Shown: positions 20,330 to 29,060 of the stretch, piece after piece
Layout: the number at the start of each line of letters is the position of its first letter
Position numbering within the stretch: the stretch's first letter is position 1
Source of the DNA: Powellomyces hirtus
Lineage: Eukaryota; Chytridiomycota; Chytridiomycetes; Spizellomycetales; Powellomycetaceae
Direction of reading: 5' to 3'
Assembly: GCA_025526995.1 (NCBI GenBank)
Contig: JAHLKG010000001.1
Coordinates: 124,001 to 188,000 of the forward strand
DNA length: 64,000 bases
Program-made: the position numbers and the translations under genes
The notes under the pieces: model-generated
Databases searched by the model: none
Seen by the model: the letters and a program-made list of their open reading frames with translations, nothing else
Told to the model about the DNA's origin: nothing

Positions 20330-22950
20330 TCTACTCTCTCGATCTGCCAAACAACGTCGAACCGGAACACGCGCTGTGCTCTGGCTGCTCCCTCGGTAAA
20401 TCCACTCGGCTGCCCTTCAATGGGCAAAACTCTCGACCTGCAACCAAACCACTTGATCGCATACACTCGGACATTCTTGACATGGGCGCCAATATTCTCT
20501 CCCTCTCTGGCGCCCGCTACATCCTCACGTTCATTGACGAATACACACGGTATTCCGTCATCTACCTCCTCAAGACCAAAGATCAAACCAACGATTATTG
20601 GCAAAACTATCGCGCGTACGCTGAACGCCATCTCGACTCCAAGATCAAGGAGCTGCGCTGCGATAACGGCGGTGAATACTATCCCCTACAGGCTGAGCTG
20701 CTCGCCGATGGGATCACGTTAAACCCTACTCACCCGTACTCCTCTCAGCAAAATGGCATTGCTGAACGGTTCAACCGTACGCTCATGGACCAGGTCCGAG
20801 CGATTCTTCATGACAGCCGCGCTCCTTTCAAACTTTGGGGAGAACTCGCTATGGCCGTCAACTACCTGCGTCAACGGACGCCATCAACGTCTCTCAACGG
20901 AGAGACCCCATACCAACGTTGGTTTGGGACCCCTGCCAATGTATCGAACCTCCGCACCATCTGGAGCGTGGCCTATATGCATCAACCTGTGCGCCGTCGC
21001 ACACACCGCAAGCTCGGAGCTCGCGCTGTCGGACCGTTCCGACTAGTGGGATATCACCCCACTAAACAAGGCAACTATTGCCTTTACGATGCATCGACGG
21101 ATTCAATCATCGACGCACGAGACGTCACAATTAACGAGGCTGATTACGTCAGCCCTGTCGCTCAGAGCGACACCACTCCTGAATATGTGGTTGAGCGCAT
21201 CTTACTCTCTCGCAACGGCGAAGGGGGAGAGGAATTCCTGGTCAAGTGGCTTGGCTACGACGAACCAACATGGGAACCCCTCGACAACGTCAAGGATTCA
21301 GAGGCCCTGACGCGATTCACCGGAATCGAAGATGACGGCACACCCGTAATCGCCGAACTGCATGCCGCATGCAGCACTGACATTGACGAGCCCGCCACTT
21401 ACCAGGCGGCAATCAACTCGCCGTACGCGAAAGAGTGGAAACAAGCGATCGACGCTGAACTCTCGTCTCACCGCACTAACAAGACGTGGGACACGGACAC
21501 CACGCAAACACCGTCTGGCACTCACCTTGTTGATTCCAAATGGGTCTTCAAAGTCAAACGCAACGCCGATGGTTCCATCAAGAAGTTCAAAGCCCGCCTC
21601 GTCGCCCGAGGCTTCACGCAGCGTGAAGGCATTGACTTCAACGAAACATATGCGCCCGTCGTCAAGTTTAACACCTTGCGGGCGCTACTCGCGCTTGCCG
21701 CTAAGCTCGACCTTCACGTCCATCAGATGGATGTCATCACCGCATTTCTCAACGGAGATCTCGACGTAGAAATCTGGATGCGGCTCCCAGCCGGCGTCGC
21801 TGACGACGTCGTCAAACTACGCCGTTCCCTTTACGGCCTTAAACAATCGCCGCGCCTATGGAACAAGGTTCTCGACTCCTTTCTTCAACAGCTCGGGTTC
21901 TCAGTATCAGAACTCGACACCGCGCTCTACATTAAGCGGACTGACAACACAAGGATCCTGATTGTTGCCGTCTACGTGGATGATCTCACGATTTTCGCAT
22001 CAAACCTCGATGACCTGCTCGCTCTCAAATCCGCGCTTGCCGAACGCTTCAAGATGGAGGACATGGGGGAGATCTCTTTCCTTCTCGGTCTTCAGATTAC
22101 GCGCGACCGGTCAAAGCGATGCATTACCATCGGCCAACAGAAGTACATCAAAGACATGATCGACAAGTTTAACCTTAACGGCATGCGGCCGCATCACATC
22201 CCAATGGACCCGACCTTACATCTAAACGCGCACGATGGAGCCGACGCCCTCGACGCATCAGGAATCAAGGAATATCAGTCGATCATTGGAACACTAATGT
22301 ATCTGATGTTAGGGACTCGCCCTGACCTGGCCTACTCAGTTTCCCGTTTATCTCAGTTTCTGGCAGCACCGACGGCCGCACACATGACGGCCGCAAAGAA
22401 AGTTTGCGCGTACGCAAACACAACCAGTGATCTCTCTCTTGTCTTCCAAGATGGGGGAGATATTGTCGGATATTCGGATGCCGACTACGCACGCTGTACC
22501 GACACGCGTCGCTCAACCTCCGGCTATGTATTCATGCTCAACGGAGCTGCTATTTCATGGAAATCTCAACGTCAAAAATCAACGGCGTTATCCACAGCAG
22601 AAGCAGAATACATTGCACTCGCGGAATGTGCAAAGGAAGCACTCTGGATCCAGGGTCTCCTATCCGAACTGTCAGCAACAGAGCAGACAGCAGTTCTCAT
22701 CTATGAGGACAATCAGGCCGCTATCAAGCTTGCCGCCAATCCGACGCATCACCAACGAACCAAACACATCGATGTCCGTTATCACTTCCTGCGAGACCTC
22801 GTCGGTAACGAGCGCATTCACCTACAGTACATTGAGTCCAAGCTCATGCTGGCTGACGCCCTGACGAAACCGCTACCTCGCCCATTACTTGATGATCTGC
22901 GACATCGAACTGGACTCCGAACGAAATCAGATTACGCCAAATCTCACTGA
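20272..22950 (+). CDS. pol: Copia-1 integrase-chromodomain-RT-RNase H
   Basis: The frame opens with the GAG-pre-integrase HHCC module (LWHQRFGH, then CSGC) and the integrase core: Asp (HSDIL), Asp (CDNGGE), Glu (NGIAERFNR). A chromodomain follows at about 21181-21325 (EYVVERILL, LVKWLGYDEPTWEPLD). Then comes copia RT (WVFKVK, FKARLVARGF, catalytic YVDDLTIF) and RNase H (GYSDADYA, STAEAEYIA, LADALTKPLP), ending at TGA 22950. This is the normal Ty1/copia order with a chromodomain between integrase and RT. The frame has no internal stop, and its only defect is the frameshift that separates it from gag. It converges on the antisense gene 18 bp downstream. Confidence 0.93.
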   Translation, partial: LWHQRFGHIGQRALQAANLIYSLDLPNNVEPEHALCSGCSLGKSTRLPFNGQNSRPATKPLDRIHSDILDMGANILSLSGARYILTFIDEYTRYSVIYLLKTKDQTNDYWQNYRAYAERHLDSKIKELRCDNGGEYYPLQAELLADGITLNPTHPYSSQQNGIAERFNRTLMDQVRAILHDSRAPFKLWGELAMAVNYLRQRTPSTSLNGETPYQRWFGTPANVSNLRTIWSVAYMHQPVRRRTHRKLGARAVGPFRLVGYHPTKQGNYCLYDASTDSIIDARDVTINEADYVSPVAQSDTTPEYVVERILLSRNGEGGEEFLVKWLGYDEPTWEPLDNVKDSEALTRFTGIEDDGTPVIAELHAACSTDIDEPATYQAAINSPYAKEWKQAIDAELSSHRTNKTWDTDTTQTPSGTHLVDSKWVFKVKRNADGSIKKFKARLVARGFTQREGIDFNETYAPVVKFNTLRALLALAAKLDLHVHQMDVITAFLNGDLDVEIWMRLPAGVADDVVKLRRSLYGLKQSPRLWNKVLDSFLQQLGFSVSELDTALYIKRTDNTRILIVAVYVDDLTIFASNLDDLLALKSALAERFKMEDMGEISFLLGLQITRDRSKRCITIGQQKYIKDMIDKFNLNGMRPHHIPMDPTLHLNAHDGADALDASGIKEYQSIIGTLMYLMLGTRPDLAYSVSRLSQFLAAPTAAHMTAAKKVCAYANTTSDLSLVFQDGGDIVGYSDADYARCTDTRRSTSGYVFMLNGAAISWKSQRQKSTALSTAEAEYIALAECAKEALWIQGLLSELSATEQTAVLIYEDNQAAIKLAANPTHHQRTKHIDVRYHFLRDLVGNERIHLQYIESKLMLADALTKPLPRPLLDDLRHRTGLRTKSDYAKSH

Positions 22951-22968
22951 TATACACCCGTTATAAGT

Positions 22969-23409
22969 CTAGTTGAAATACACCCGCCGCAACCACCATC
23001 TCAATCGACGGTCCGACTTGTTGCATTTCGGGCAACGTATTTCTCCACTTCGATGCACCAGACCCCGTGAACAGCTCTCACACAGAAAACAGGGGTTTCT
23101 TTCTCCACAGGCGTGCGGCGTCCGACAGTCTTTTCTTTCGTAACACCTGTCACACCGCCTTCTCGTTACTTCCCCTTCAAAGAGGTTAATCCACTCTTTT
23201 CTGTGCAATGCGAGATATCAGTACCCTGAAACCAGCACAACGGGGCTCCTTCCTCACCTGCAGATAACACATCTGCGTGCGGCGTCGTCAGGTGTCACCC
23301 AAATGTACTTCAAACACCGGAAGCACAGCAGGTGCCCGCAGTCCCCACAGAATTTGGCATCTCGAAAAAGACAAACGGGACACTTCGGAGCTCGACCGTT
23401 TTGTGGCAT
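22969..23409 (-). CDS. Copia-1 antisense spliced RING-like zinc-binding protein (127 aa)
   Basis: Exons are complement(23258-23409, 22969-23200). The 57 nt intron has GTGAGG at its 5' end and CACAG at its 3' end. Exon lengths 152 + 232 total 384, exactly 128 codons including TAG. Exon 1 encodes KCPVCLF, CGDCGHLLCFRC and RCVIC, a RING-finger-like C/H spacing. Exon 2 adds about ten more Cys/His in pairs (RCDRC, CFLCESC, RCPKC) and a basic tail (RRLRWWLRR). The gene lies wholly between the pol stop (22950) and the 3' LTR (23434), on the opposite strand. Its ATG is only about 24 bp from the LTR, so transcription probably starts in the LTR in antisense. Function unknown; a ubiquitin-ligase or nucleic-acid-binding role is possible. 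Confidence 0.75.
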
Positions 23410-23433
23410 GTTTGGTCTCCAAAGTCGGGGGAG

Positions 23434-23690
23434 TGTTGAGATTGGACTTTTGAGATAAACCTGTCAAATCGACAGCGCTCCAAGACTCCACGTGACCCCC
23501 GCTGCGCAATGGTGCTTCATCTGACCGCGAATGCTTAGATAGCTTGCACAGCCACCTTTCTTCTTCGTAGTGTAGCTCTCCTTCACCCATCGTTTACACT
23601 TAACAACAACACAATCATTCCATTGTCATCGAGAGTGTCGAGCTAGCTTTTCTCTGTTGCACTACCCCTTAACCGGACCTACGCACAACA
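23434..23690 (+). repeat. Copia-1 3' LTR (257 bp)
   Basis: Same as the 5' LTR, and followed by the GGGGG target duplication. The purine tract AAAGTCGGGGGAG precedes it. A minus-strand open frame that runs through both LTRs starts MGEGELHYEEE; I treat it as non-coding LTR sequence. Confidence 0.95.
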
Positions 23691-23792
23691 GGGGGCAGGT
23701 GCGGCCATTGCAAATGTAACTAAAGATTACTGGAAAGGAAGAAGCAAAGAGGAAGTGAGTACTGTTAGGAAAGAACGAGAGTGGTGCTACCA

Positions 23793-24176
23793 TGTGAGGT
23801 GCCTGAGTTTTCAGGCGGGAGAAGTGGACTAGAGATTCGATTCAAGCGAGATTGACGAGAGGAAGTGCCGATTTAGAAGAGTGAAGGCGTAGAAGTCTTA
23901 AATTTCTTAAGGGGAAAGACGATCACGTGTGTGGATTATCTCTGCTTTCGAAAAAGGGGGGTCTTTTCCCTTCCCTTTATATAGAGAAATGGATTTCTAA
24001 CTATAGTAACGTGGAGATGATCTCTTGGCAGTCATGAAACTGCGGGGTAGTTTCGGGGGTCGCTTATGAGCGACTATGGTAATCGGTTATGAGGCGCGTC
24101 TGCCTTGATGTAGGTTATGGCTTTTTACTAGCTGAAAAAGATATGTATGTATATATGTCTTTATGGCCATCTCACA
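23793..24176 (-). repeat. Gypsy-3 5' LTR (384 bp)
   Basis: Read on the minus strand it starts TGTGAGATGG and ends CACCTCACA, and is followed by the primer site TGGTAGCACCAC (23792-23781). A diverged relative lies at 28156-28558 on the plus strand. Its outer flank (24177 on) is Copia-2-type sequence. Confidence 0.88.
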
Positions 24177-24296
24177 CGACTCATATATTTGATGAGAGAA
24201 TACGCAATGAGGGCGCGCCTACGGAAGCACACCAAGCTCAAGTGTTACTCACTGAATGTCAGGAGAATTCCTCACAACACTGGCTTACCTTGGCAC

Positions 24297-24986
24297 CTAC
24301 ACCGCAATTGTGGAACCCAAACCCATGCCCCCCAGAAGGATGGCCTGCCCCTCCTCCATCCTCCTCATCGCTTGAGGGTGAGCGTCGGCTTGGAGAGATT
24401 GGTGATCCCTCAACTCCTCGGCTTTCCCGTTCTCCCCCTCCTCTTCCTCATCATTATAGGGAGCCTCCCGCTCCAGGATGTCCCACATCCTCTTCACCTC
24501 CGCTGCCGACTTCTTGTCCGCAGCCTTCTTCTTCGCCTGGGCTTTACCCTTGCCCTTCCCAACAGCCATCTTCCGGTTCCGCCGGTCCTCTAGCACAGAT
24601 CTCAGTCCATCAAGCATCCCGGTCGCCTGTGCGCGACCAAGAGGCGTACCAGACCTCAACCGGTCCTTCACCCGGTCTTTTGCTTGCTCGATATGGCGTT
24701 CAAGGACCTCTTGACGGTCCTTGCGATAGACCTGTCAGGCATACGCCGCCGACATCGTTTGAATCTCCGCTCGGGACAACCCCGCTGCGGGTGCGCCTCC
24801 CAATGGCGCAGAGGGCACCACTGCCGACGGCACAGCCGGAGCCGCGGTCGCCGCAAGAGCAGCTGCCGGCGGTCCTGTTTTTCTTGCCGTCATCTTCGTC
24901 TTCTTGCCCGAACCTGACAACTACACTGGCCCATAGTTAGAGCTTACGCCTCATTTGCGCGGATCTCATAGACGTACCTTGGCCAT
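24297..24986 (-). pseudogene. Copia-2' antisense charged protein, one nonsense codon
   Basis: Exon 1 (24978-24986, ATG plus two codons), a 57 nt intron (GTACGT...GTGTAG with a CTAAC branch motif) and exon 2 (24920-24297) match the intact Copia-2 gene in position, intron length and stop codon. A TGA interrupts it near 24735, where the intact copy reads CAA. In the central 95 residues the two predicted proteins agree at about 83 positions by eye. See the Copia-2 copy at 35561-36250. Confidence 0.75.
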
Positions 24987-25102
24987 TCCTCGTATTCTTA
25001 AAATGTAATAAATGGTAGTGTGTGGGGTGTGTGCGTGGGTGTGTGTAGTAAAAGTAGATAGAGCAACTCTCTCACTGACAGACTGCCAGGTCTGAGTGGG
25101 GG

Positions 25103-25364
25103 TGTTGGCGTGTACAGACTCTGTCATTGAGTCACTAGTGCGCCATTGCAGGGAGTATGCTGCGCCACTATGATGAGTCACGTGATCACGTGCAAACCAT
25201 GAGATCAACTCTGATATAAGTAGTTTTCCTTCCATACTTAATATATCGGTGAGACCTTTTCTCTTTTTCTCCAATAGAGCGGGATTAAGTTACTTCGTTG
25301 TTTTGCCTGATCAACTACCCTGAAAGCTTCCTCAACTATCTATCCAGATACTCTCAGACCAACA
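25103..25364 (+). repeat. Copia-2' 3' LTR (262 bp)
   Basis: TGTTGGCGTGTACAGAC...GACCAACA. Related to the 239 bp Copia-2 LTRs but longer, with an extra segment around 25150-25180, and preceded by the same GTCTGAGTGGGGG purine tract. Confidence 0.88.
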
Positions 25365-25371
25365 GGGTGAA

Positions 25372-26260
25372 TCACTGTTGTTGTTGTTGTTGTTGTTGCG
25401 CCCTCAGTTGTTGCTGTTGTTGGTGCATGAATTGCTGGCCTTGAGCATAAGAACACAGGGGATAAAGGATATTGTTCTCCAATAGGAGTTGGGGTGAAGT
25501 GTACATCACTCTTTCTTTTTCACCCAAATATCCAATGTCCCTTACCCAGCGGTGCGTGTGCAGCTCTTTTTGAGTGGTAGTCGAACGAGCTTGATCGATG
25601 CAGCGGGGGCAAAGGAAAGGGGAGGGGAGGGGGGGGAAGGATGACCAATGGGATGGGGCGGGGACAAGGGGAATTGGCGGAAGGAGGTTGTTGGATAGGG
25701 CGGGGGAGGAGGCAAGGGGAGGGAGAGAGTTTGATGGGCCAGAAAGAGAAAGAGACAACTCATTCTCCTTATCTTCATCTATTCCCTCAATTCCAGTCTT
25801 TTCCTTACAGCCGGGCTCCTTGTAAATGCCTGCGGCAGCCCTTTTGTACTTTTTGGCCACAGCATGGATGACTACTGCCTTTTCATCCTTTGAATCAAAG
25901 TCAGGACGCAACCCATAATGTATTGCCAGGATGTCCAGACAGTGACTTATGATTGAGGTTTCCGACATGCCTTTCTTATCATCCATCCGGTTCCAGAATG
26001 GTGTCAGCCAGTCTTTGAAACTGAGCTTCAATGCTATTCTAGTGCAGCCGCTTGCATGACTTGTTCAGCCGGTGCAGCAGCAAGTTGAACTCATGATGCT
26101 CTTCAGCGGCAGCAATCACCATTCTATCACTGACTGAGTCAAAAGAATTGTAAAGCTTGTGACCGTAGATATTCCGGAAATCTTTTTTGTTGATGGAAAT
26201 CTCAATTCTGAAGAACCATAGCTGACGACTTTGAGATCTGTCCATTAAAACGAGTGGCAA
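25372..26260 (-). other. Unrecognised ORFs with poly-Gln end, probably a decayed gene
   Basis: Two minus-strand frames lie end to end: 26260-26039 (RQLWFFRIEISINKKD, then HEFNLLLHRL) and 26031-25372 (SFKDWLTPFWNRMDD, VIHAVAKKYKRAAAG, a long Pro/Ser-rich part, and a Gln run encoded by the (GTT)n repeat 25377-25398). They are in different frames, so an intron or frameshift would be needed to join them. The first is similar to part of 27003-27191, suggesting a tandem duplication of one gene. I do not recognise the family. Confidence 0.4.
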
Positions 26261-26439
26261 GAAAGACTCCGGTGAAGAGGTACCCAGCTCGTGTCTGTTG
26301 GAATAAGTTCAGAGATCTTCTCATTTGGCGTTGTCAAACATGAAAAAATACGTTGCCAGTTTAATTTGAAGACACATTACACAGTTTTGCATTCCAGGAA
26401 CACTCTGGTTTCAACTGGAGTAGAGGGTGTGAGCTTTCT

Positions 26440-27000
26440 CAAAAAGCCTGACAGATAAGTGACTCTTTTTAAAATAAAAAAAAAAAAATGTGTCTGTGGC
26501 TTGACAATTCACATTTTAATTGCTTCAAATGAAAAAAACGTTGATGCTGCATTATTTCTTTTTATCATATATTGCAAATTTTATTACAAACATTGACATT
26601 TGTTCTTATTTTTAATTGTCAATAAAAATTGTAATTTAAAAATTGAAATCCTCTACATATTTTCACTTTTTTTTTAAGTTTTTTTTGTTTGTAAAATAAT
26701 AAAGAATTTTATAAAAATGTTTTTATAATTTGAAATCTTAAAATATTAAATAGTTTTATACACTACTTCTTTTTGCGCTTTTTCTTCTTTTTTTCACCCC
26801 TTAGATTGCACTTTGCATACTATTTTCTGTATTCTTTAACATAAATTTGTGTAAAATTTCCTGTAAATTGATGGTACTTACAAAGAATGATTTTTTTTGT
26901 TTCAAGTAGCTTGAAAAATATATATTCACATTTTGAAGTGCCAAGCGCAAAAGTATAGTATACAAGAGGCATACATCTGTAGAAGATTGAACATATTGTC
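26440..27000. other. AT-rich island, no gene
   Basis: Long A and T runs (poly-A near 26470, poly-T near 26670 and 26890) in a window that is otherwise balanced or GC-rich. No frame, repeat unit or terminal repeats seen. It separates the two similar ORF fragments on either side. Confidence 0.75.
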
Positions 27001-27002
27001 TT

Positions 27003-28061
27003 TCAAAATAACAAAAGCTGCATCAAAAAAATTGTAAACTTGTTACTGTAGACTTTCCGCAAATCCTTCTTGTTGACATAAATCTTGGTTTTGAACATCC
27101 ATAGCTGACGCTTCTGAGCCCTGTCCATCAAGACTGGTCCAGCCTTGCACAACTTCATGAGGAACCCTGGCGCCATCATGTCTGCCACCATCTTCTGTTT
27201 GTCTCAAAAGACCTTTGTTGCCAAAGCCTGAAGTGACTTGATCATTGCCACCACATGCTCTTTGTTTTTGAAACAATCCTGGCACCACTTCTTCAACTTG
27301 AACAGGCCAAGATCATTAAGAGCCTGCTGAGCCTTGATTGCTGCAACACCCCCTTTCCTACCCTGCTGCTGCTGATGCTTGGGATCTGCATAGGATATTT
27401 CCAGCAAAGAATCATTCCGCTGACACATTCCCCTTGGCTGTATAGTCCGCAAAGCCAACGTTCCTCATTCAGATTTCAGCATATTCTGCTTGTAATGGAA
27501 TTCTGGTGCAATGCACACAGTCTTGAGCAGTAGCATTGCTACTTGTTCCTCAGTGGTGGGTGCCACGGACGCCATGACATGCGCATAGAAAACATACTTT
27601 GGGTGGTTTGTCATTGTAACATTTGCTGGTACCGTTTCTGCAACTCTTTAGCCCTGTACTCAGGCTCCGAATGTTGCGGAAGGATCCTAAACAGAGTTGC
27701 ATCAGTAAAACATACTATTCGTTCGAAAAAGAAAAGCAGAAGACTAACCTCTGCACCAGCCCTCTGCCAAACGTTGTGGCTGACCCAATATAGGCATAGA
27801 GTCTGACCACCCAGGCATAAACTCCTATGTTACAGTCTTTATAGGAGTTGCGCCAAAGTTTTGGTGCACCGTCCCTTGTACCCTGTGCCAAGAGAAATAC
27901 ACAGGTCTTTGAAGATTAGACCTCTGGAAAACGGCACTCCAGACCTTATCAGTCAGACTGTCAATGCCTATATTGTCCTGCCTGTTCAAAGCACGAAAGT
28001 CATAGCGGTATGACTGGAGCACCAGGAGCGTACACCAAATGAATGCCTTGGTAGAAGGCAC
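27003..28061 (-). other. Unrecognised minus-strand ORF fragments
   Basis: Pieces at 28061-27825, 27458-27204 and 27191-27003. The last contains VLMDRAQKRQLWMF and VNKKDLRKVY, similar to VLMDRSQSRQLWFF and INKKDFRNIY at 26260-26150. The middle piece is Lys/Gln-rich (KKWCQDCFKNKEH). They may be exons of one gene related to the neighbour at 25372-26260. No domain recognised. Confidence 0.35.
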
Positions 28062-28155
28062 TTCTTTGACTGTTGTTTGTGTATGGGAATAGGCGCGTGG
28101 GAATGTATGGAGGAATGTGCAGGAGGAACCTCATGGGAACGTGTGGAAGGCACAT

Positions 28156-28558
28156 TGTGAGATGGCCATAAAGACATACATATATATATATTTTTTTTGG
28201 CTGGTAAAAAAACCATGTTCTACATCAGGGCAGACGCGCTTAATAAGCCATTACCATAATCATTCATAAGCAATCCCCAAAACTACGTTGCAGGTTTATG
28301 ACTGCCAAGAGATTATCTCCACGTTACTATAGATAGAAATCAATTTTTTATATAAGGGAAGGGAAAAGATCCCTTTTCTCGAAATCCAGAAACAATCTAT
28401 TGCCCAATCGCTTTTCCCCTTAAGAAATCTAACACTTTGACACTTTTTTCTCCTTTCCTCTTCTAATCACACTTCTAACCTGGAACTTGCTATTGCCGCT
28501 TTTGAATGATCTGAAATTCTAGTTCAATCCTCCCGCCTGGAGATTTTGGCTCCTCACA
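28156..28558 (+). repeat. Solo LTR related to Gypsy-3 (403 bp)
   Basis: Starts TGTGAGATGGCCATAAAGAC and ends GGCTCCTCACA, aligning along its length with the reverse complement of 23793-24176 with many differences. No primer site or element body follows. The 5 bp flanks (CACAT, ACCTG) do not match. It holds a TA-rich patch near 28178-28190. Confidence 0.8.
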
Positions 28559-29060
28559 ACCTGTGAAGGGCAGGGGAAAGAAAGAAAAAAGTCCCTGCCA
28601 TTCTCAGCTGGAAGGAGGAGGGGTCTGCACAGCTGTGACTTGGTCTTTCATAGTGGCTTTGCCTTTCATTCCATTCATTCATTTGGCCAGCCAAAGCCAC
28701 AGCAACCAGCGCGTTCGCACAGTACTTCTACAGTCGGTGCCCCTCCCCCTAGGACTAGCTCCACGGTGATTATCGCAGTCGCGTCTCTGAGGCCTGGTTT
28801 TTTCTTATTTGAGATCACTTTTGAACGAGAAATCAATTAGTAAAAGTCACGTTTCTGTCATGTGCTTTTTGAGATGGTAATGGGCCAACAGCCTGTTACA
28901 CACAACTCTGGACCGCGTCTCAAAACACGTTCTCAAACACGATTTCAAAAAAGGCCGTTTTTGCAGTTATAATCAAAAAGGTGGAACTCAAATATTAACA
29001 GTTTTTGCACCCCTTTTGAAACTCCTTTTGACATACGGCCATCTCAAACACGATTTCAAA
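28559..29060. other. Gene-free stretch upstream of the Harbinger-like nuclease
   Basis: No gene. It contains two copies of CTCAAACACGATTTCAAAA (28934 and 29043) and a TTTGAGATGG motif in both orientations (near 28868 and 29036), also seen near 54760 and 54990. These could be (sub)terminal repeats of a DNA transposon; I could not define exact termini. Confidence 0.4.

Larger units (their letters stand above)
18318..23690 (+). mobile_element. Copia-1: Ty1/copia element with chromodomain and antisense gene
   Basis: Two 257 bp LTRs that look identical by eye, flanked by a 5 bp target duplication GGGGG (18313-18317 and 23691-23695), inserted into the gag start of Gypsy-3. The order is gag-protease, integrase, chromodomain, RT, RNase H (copia order), then a minus-strand spliced gene, purine tract and LTR. 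LTR identity and position make it one of the youngest insertions here. Only one clear inactivating change (a frameshift near 20270) and one suspicious protease residue were found. Confidence 0.95.
17092..23708 (-). pseudogene. gag: Gypsy-3 gag, interrupted by Copia-1 after codon 5-6
   Basis: The ATG is at 23708. After six codons (to 23691) the Copia-1 element intervenes and gag resumes at 18312, in frame once the element and its 5 bp target duplication are set aside. The capsid region (WWSNQFYQRW) is followed by a proline/arginine-rich stretch and a CCHC zinc knuckle (CKRC, NH, C, about 17285-17244). There are two nonsense codons, TGA at 17641 and TGA near 17449, both explained by CGA to TGA. 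The frame appears longer on its left side because it runs open into the Copia-1 LTR; that part is not gag. Confidence 0.88.
13318..24176 (-). mobile_element. Gypsy-3: minus-strand Ty3/gypsy chromovirus, 3' end lost, split by Copia-1
   Basis: In element order (right to left): 5' LTR 24176-23793, primer site 23792-23781, gag start 23708, interruption by Copia-1 (23690-18318), rest of gag to 17092, pol to 13322. No 3' untranslated region, polypurine tract or 3' LTR is present. The sequence ends two to four bases after the pol stop, where the duplicated Gypsy-1 block begins. At the other end Gypsy-3 sits inside the 3' part of a Copia-2 relative. gag and pol carry at least six in-frame stops. Confidence 0.92.
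24177..25364 (+). mobile_element. Copia-2' remnant: pol end, antisense gene and 3' LTR
   Basis: Closely parallels 35443-36605 of Copia-2, starting at the ACTCATATATTTGATG segment and running through the antisense gene to an LTR. The upstream part was displaced by the Gypsy-3 insertion and lies outside the window. The plus-strand frame continuous with pol stays open to 24940, as in Copia-2, ending in the same AHS-stop. Confidence 0.88.

Noticed and set aside
23288..23590. Minus-strand frame starting MGEGELHYEEE in the Copia-1 3' LTR (also 18318-18474)
   Set aside because: It lies within the LTR of both ends and its continuation differs at each side. It is LTR sequence, not a conserved gene; the antisense gene proper starts at 23409.
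24089..24940. Plus-strand 283-codon Pro/Ser-rich frame (and 35440-36204)
   Set aside because: It overlaps the antisense gene, and its amino acid sequence diverges faster between copies than the antisense frame, so I treat it as a shadow.
25641..25871. Plus-strand glycine-rich frame opposite the poly-Gln ORF
   Set aside because: A product of the purine-rich tract at 25610-25740; no domain or splice context.
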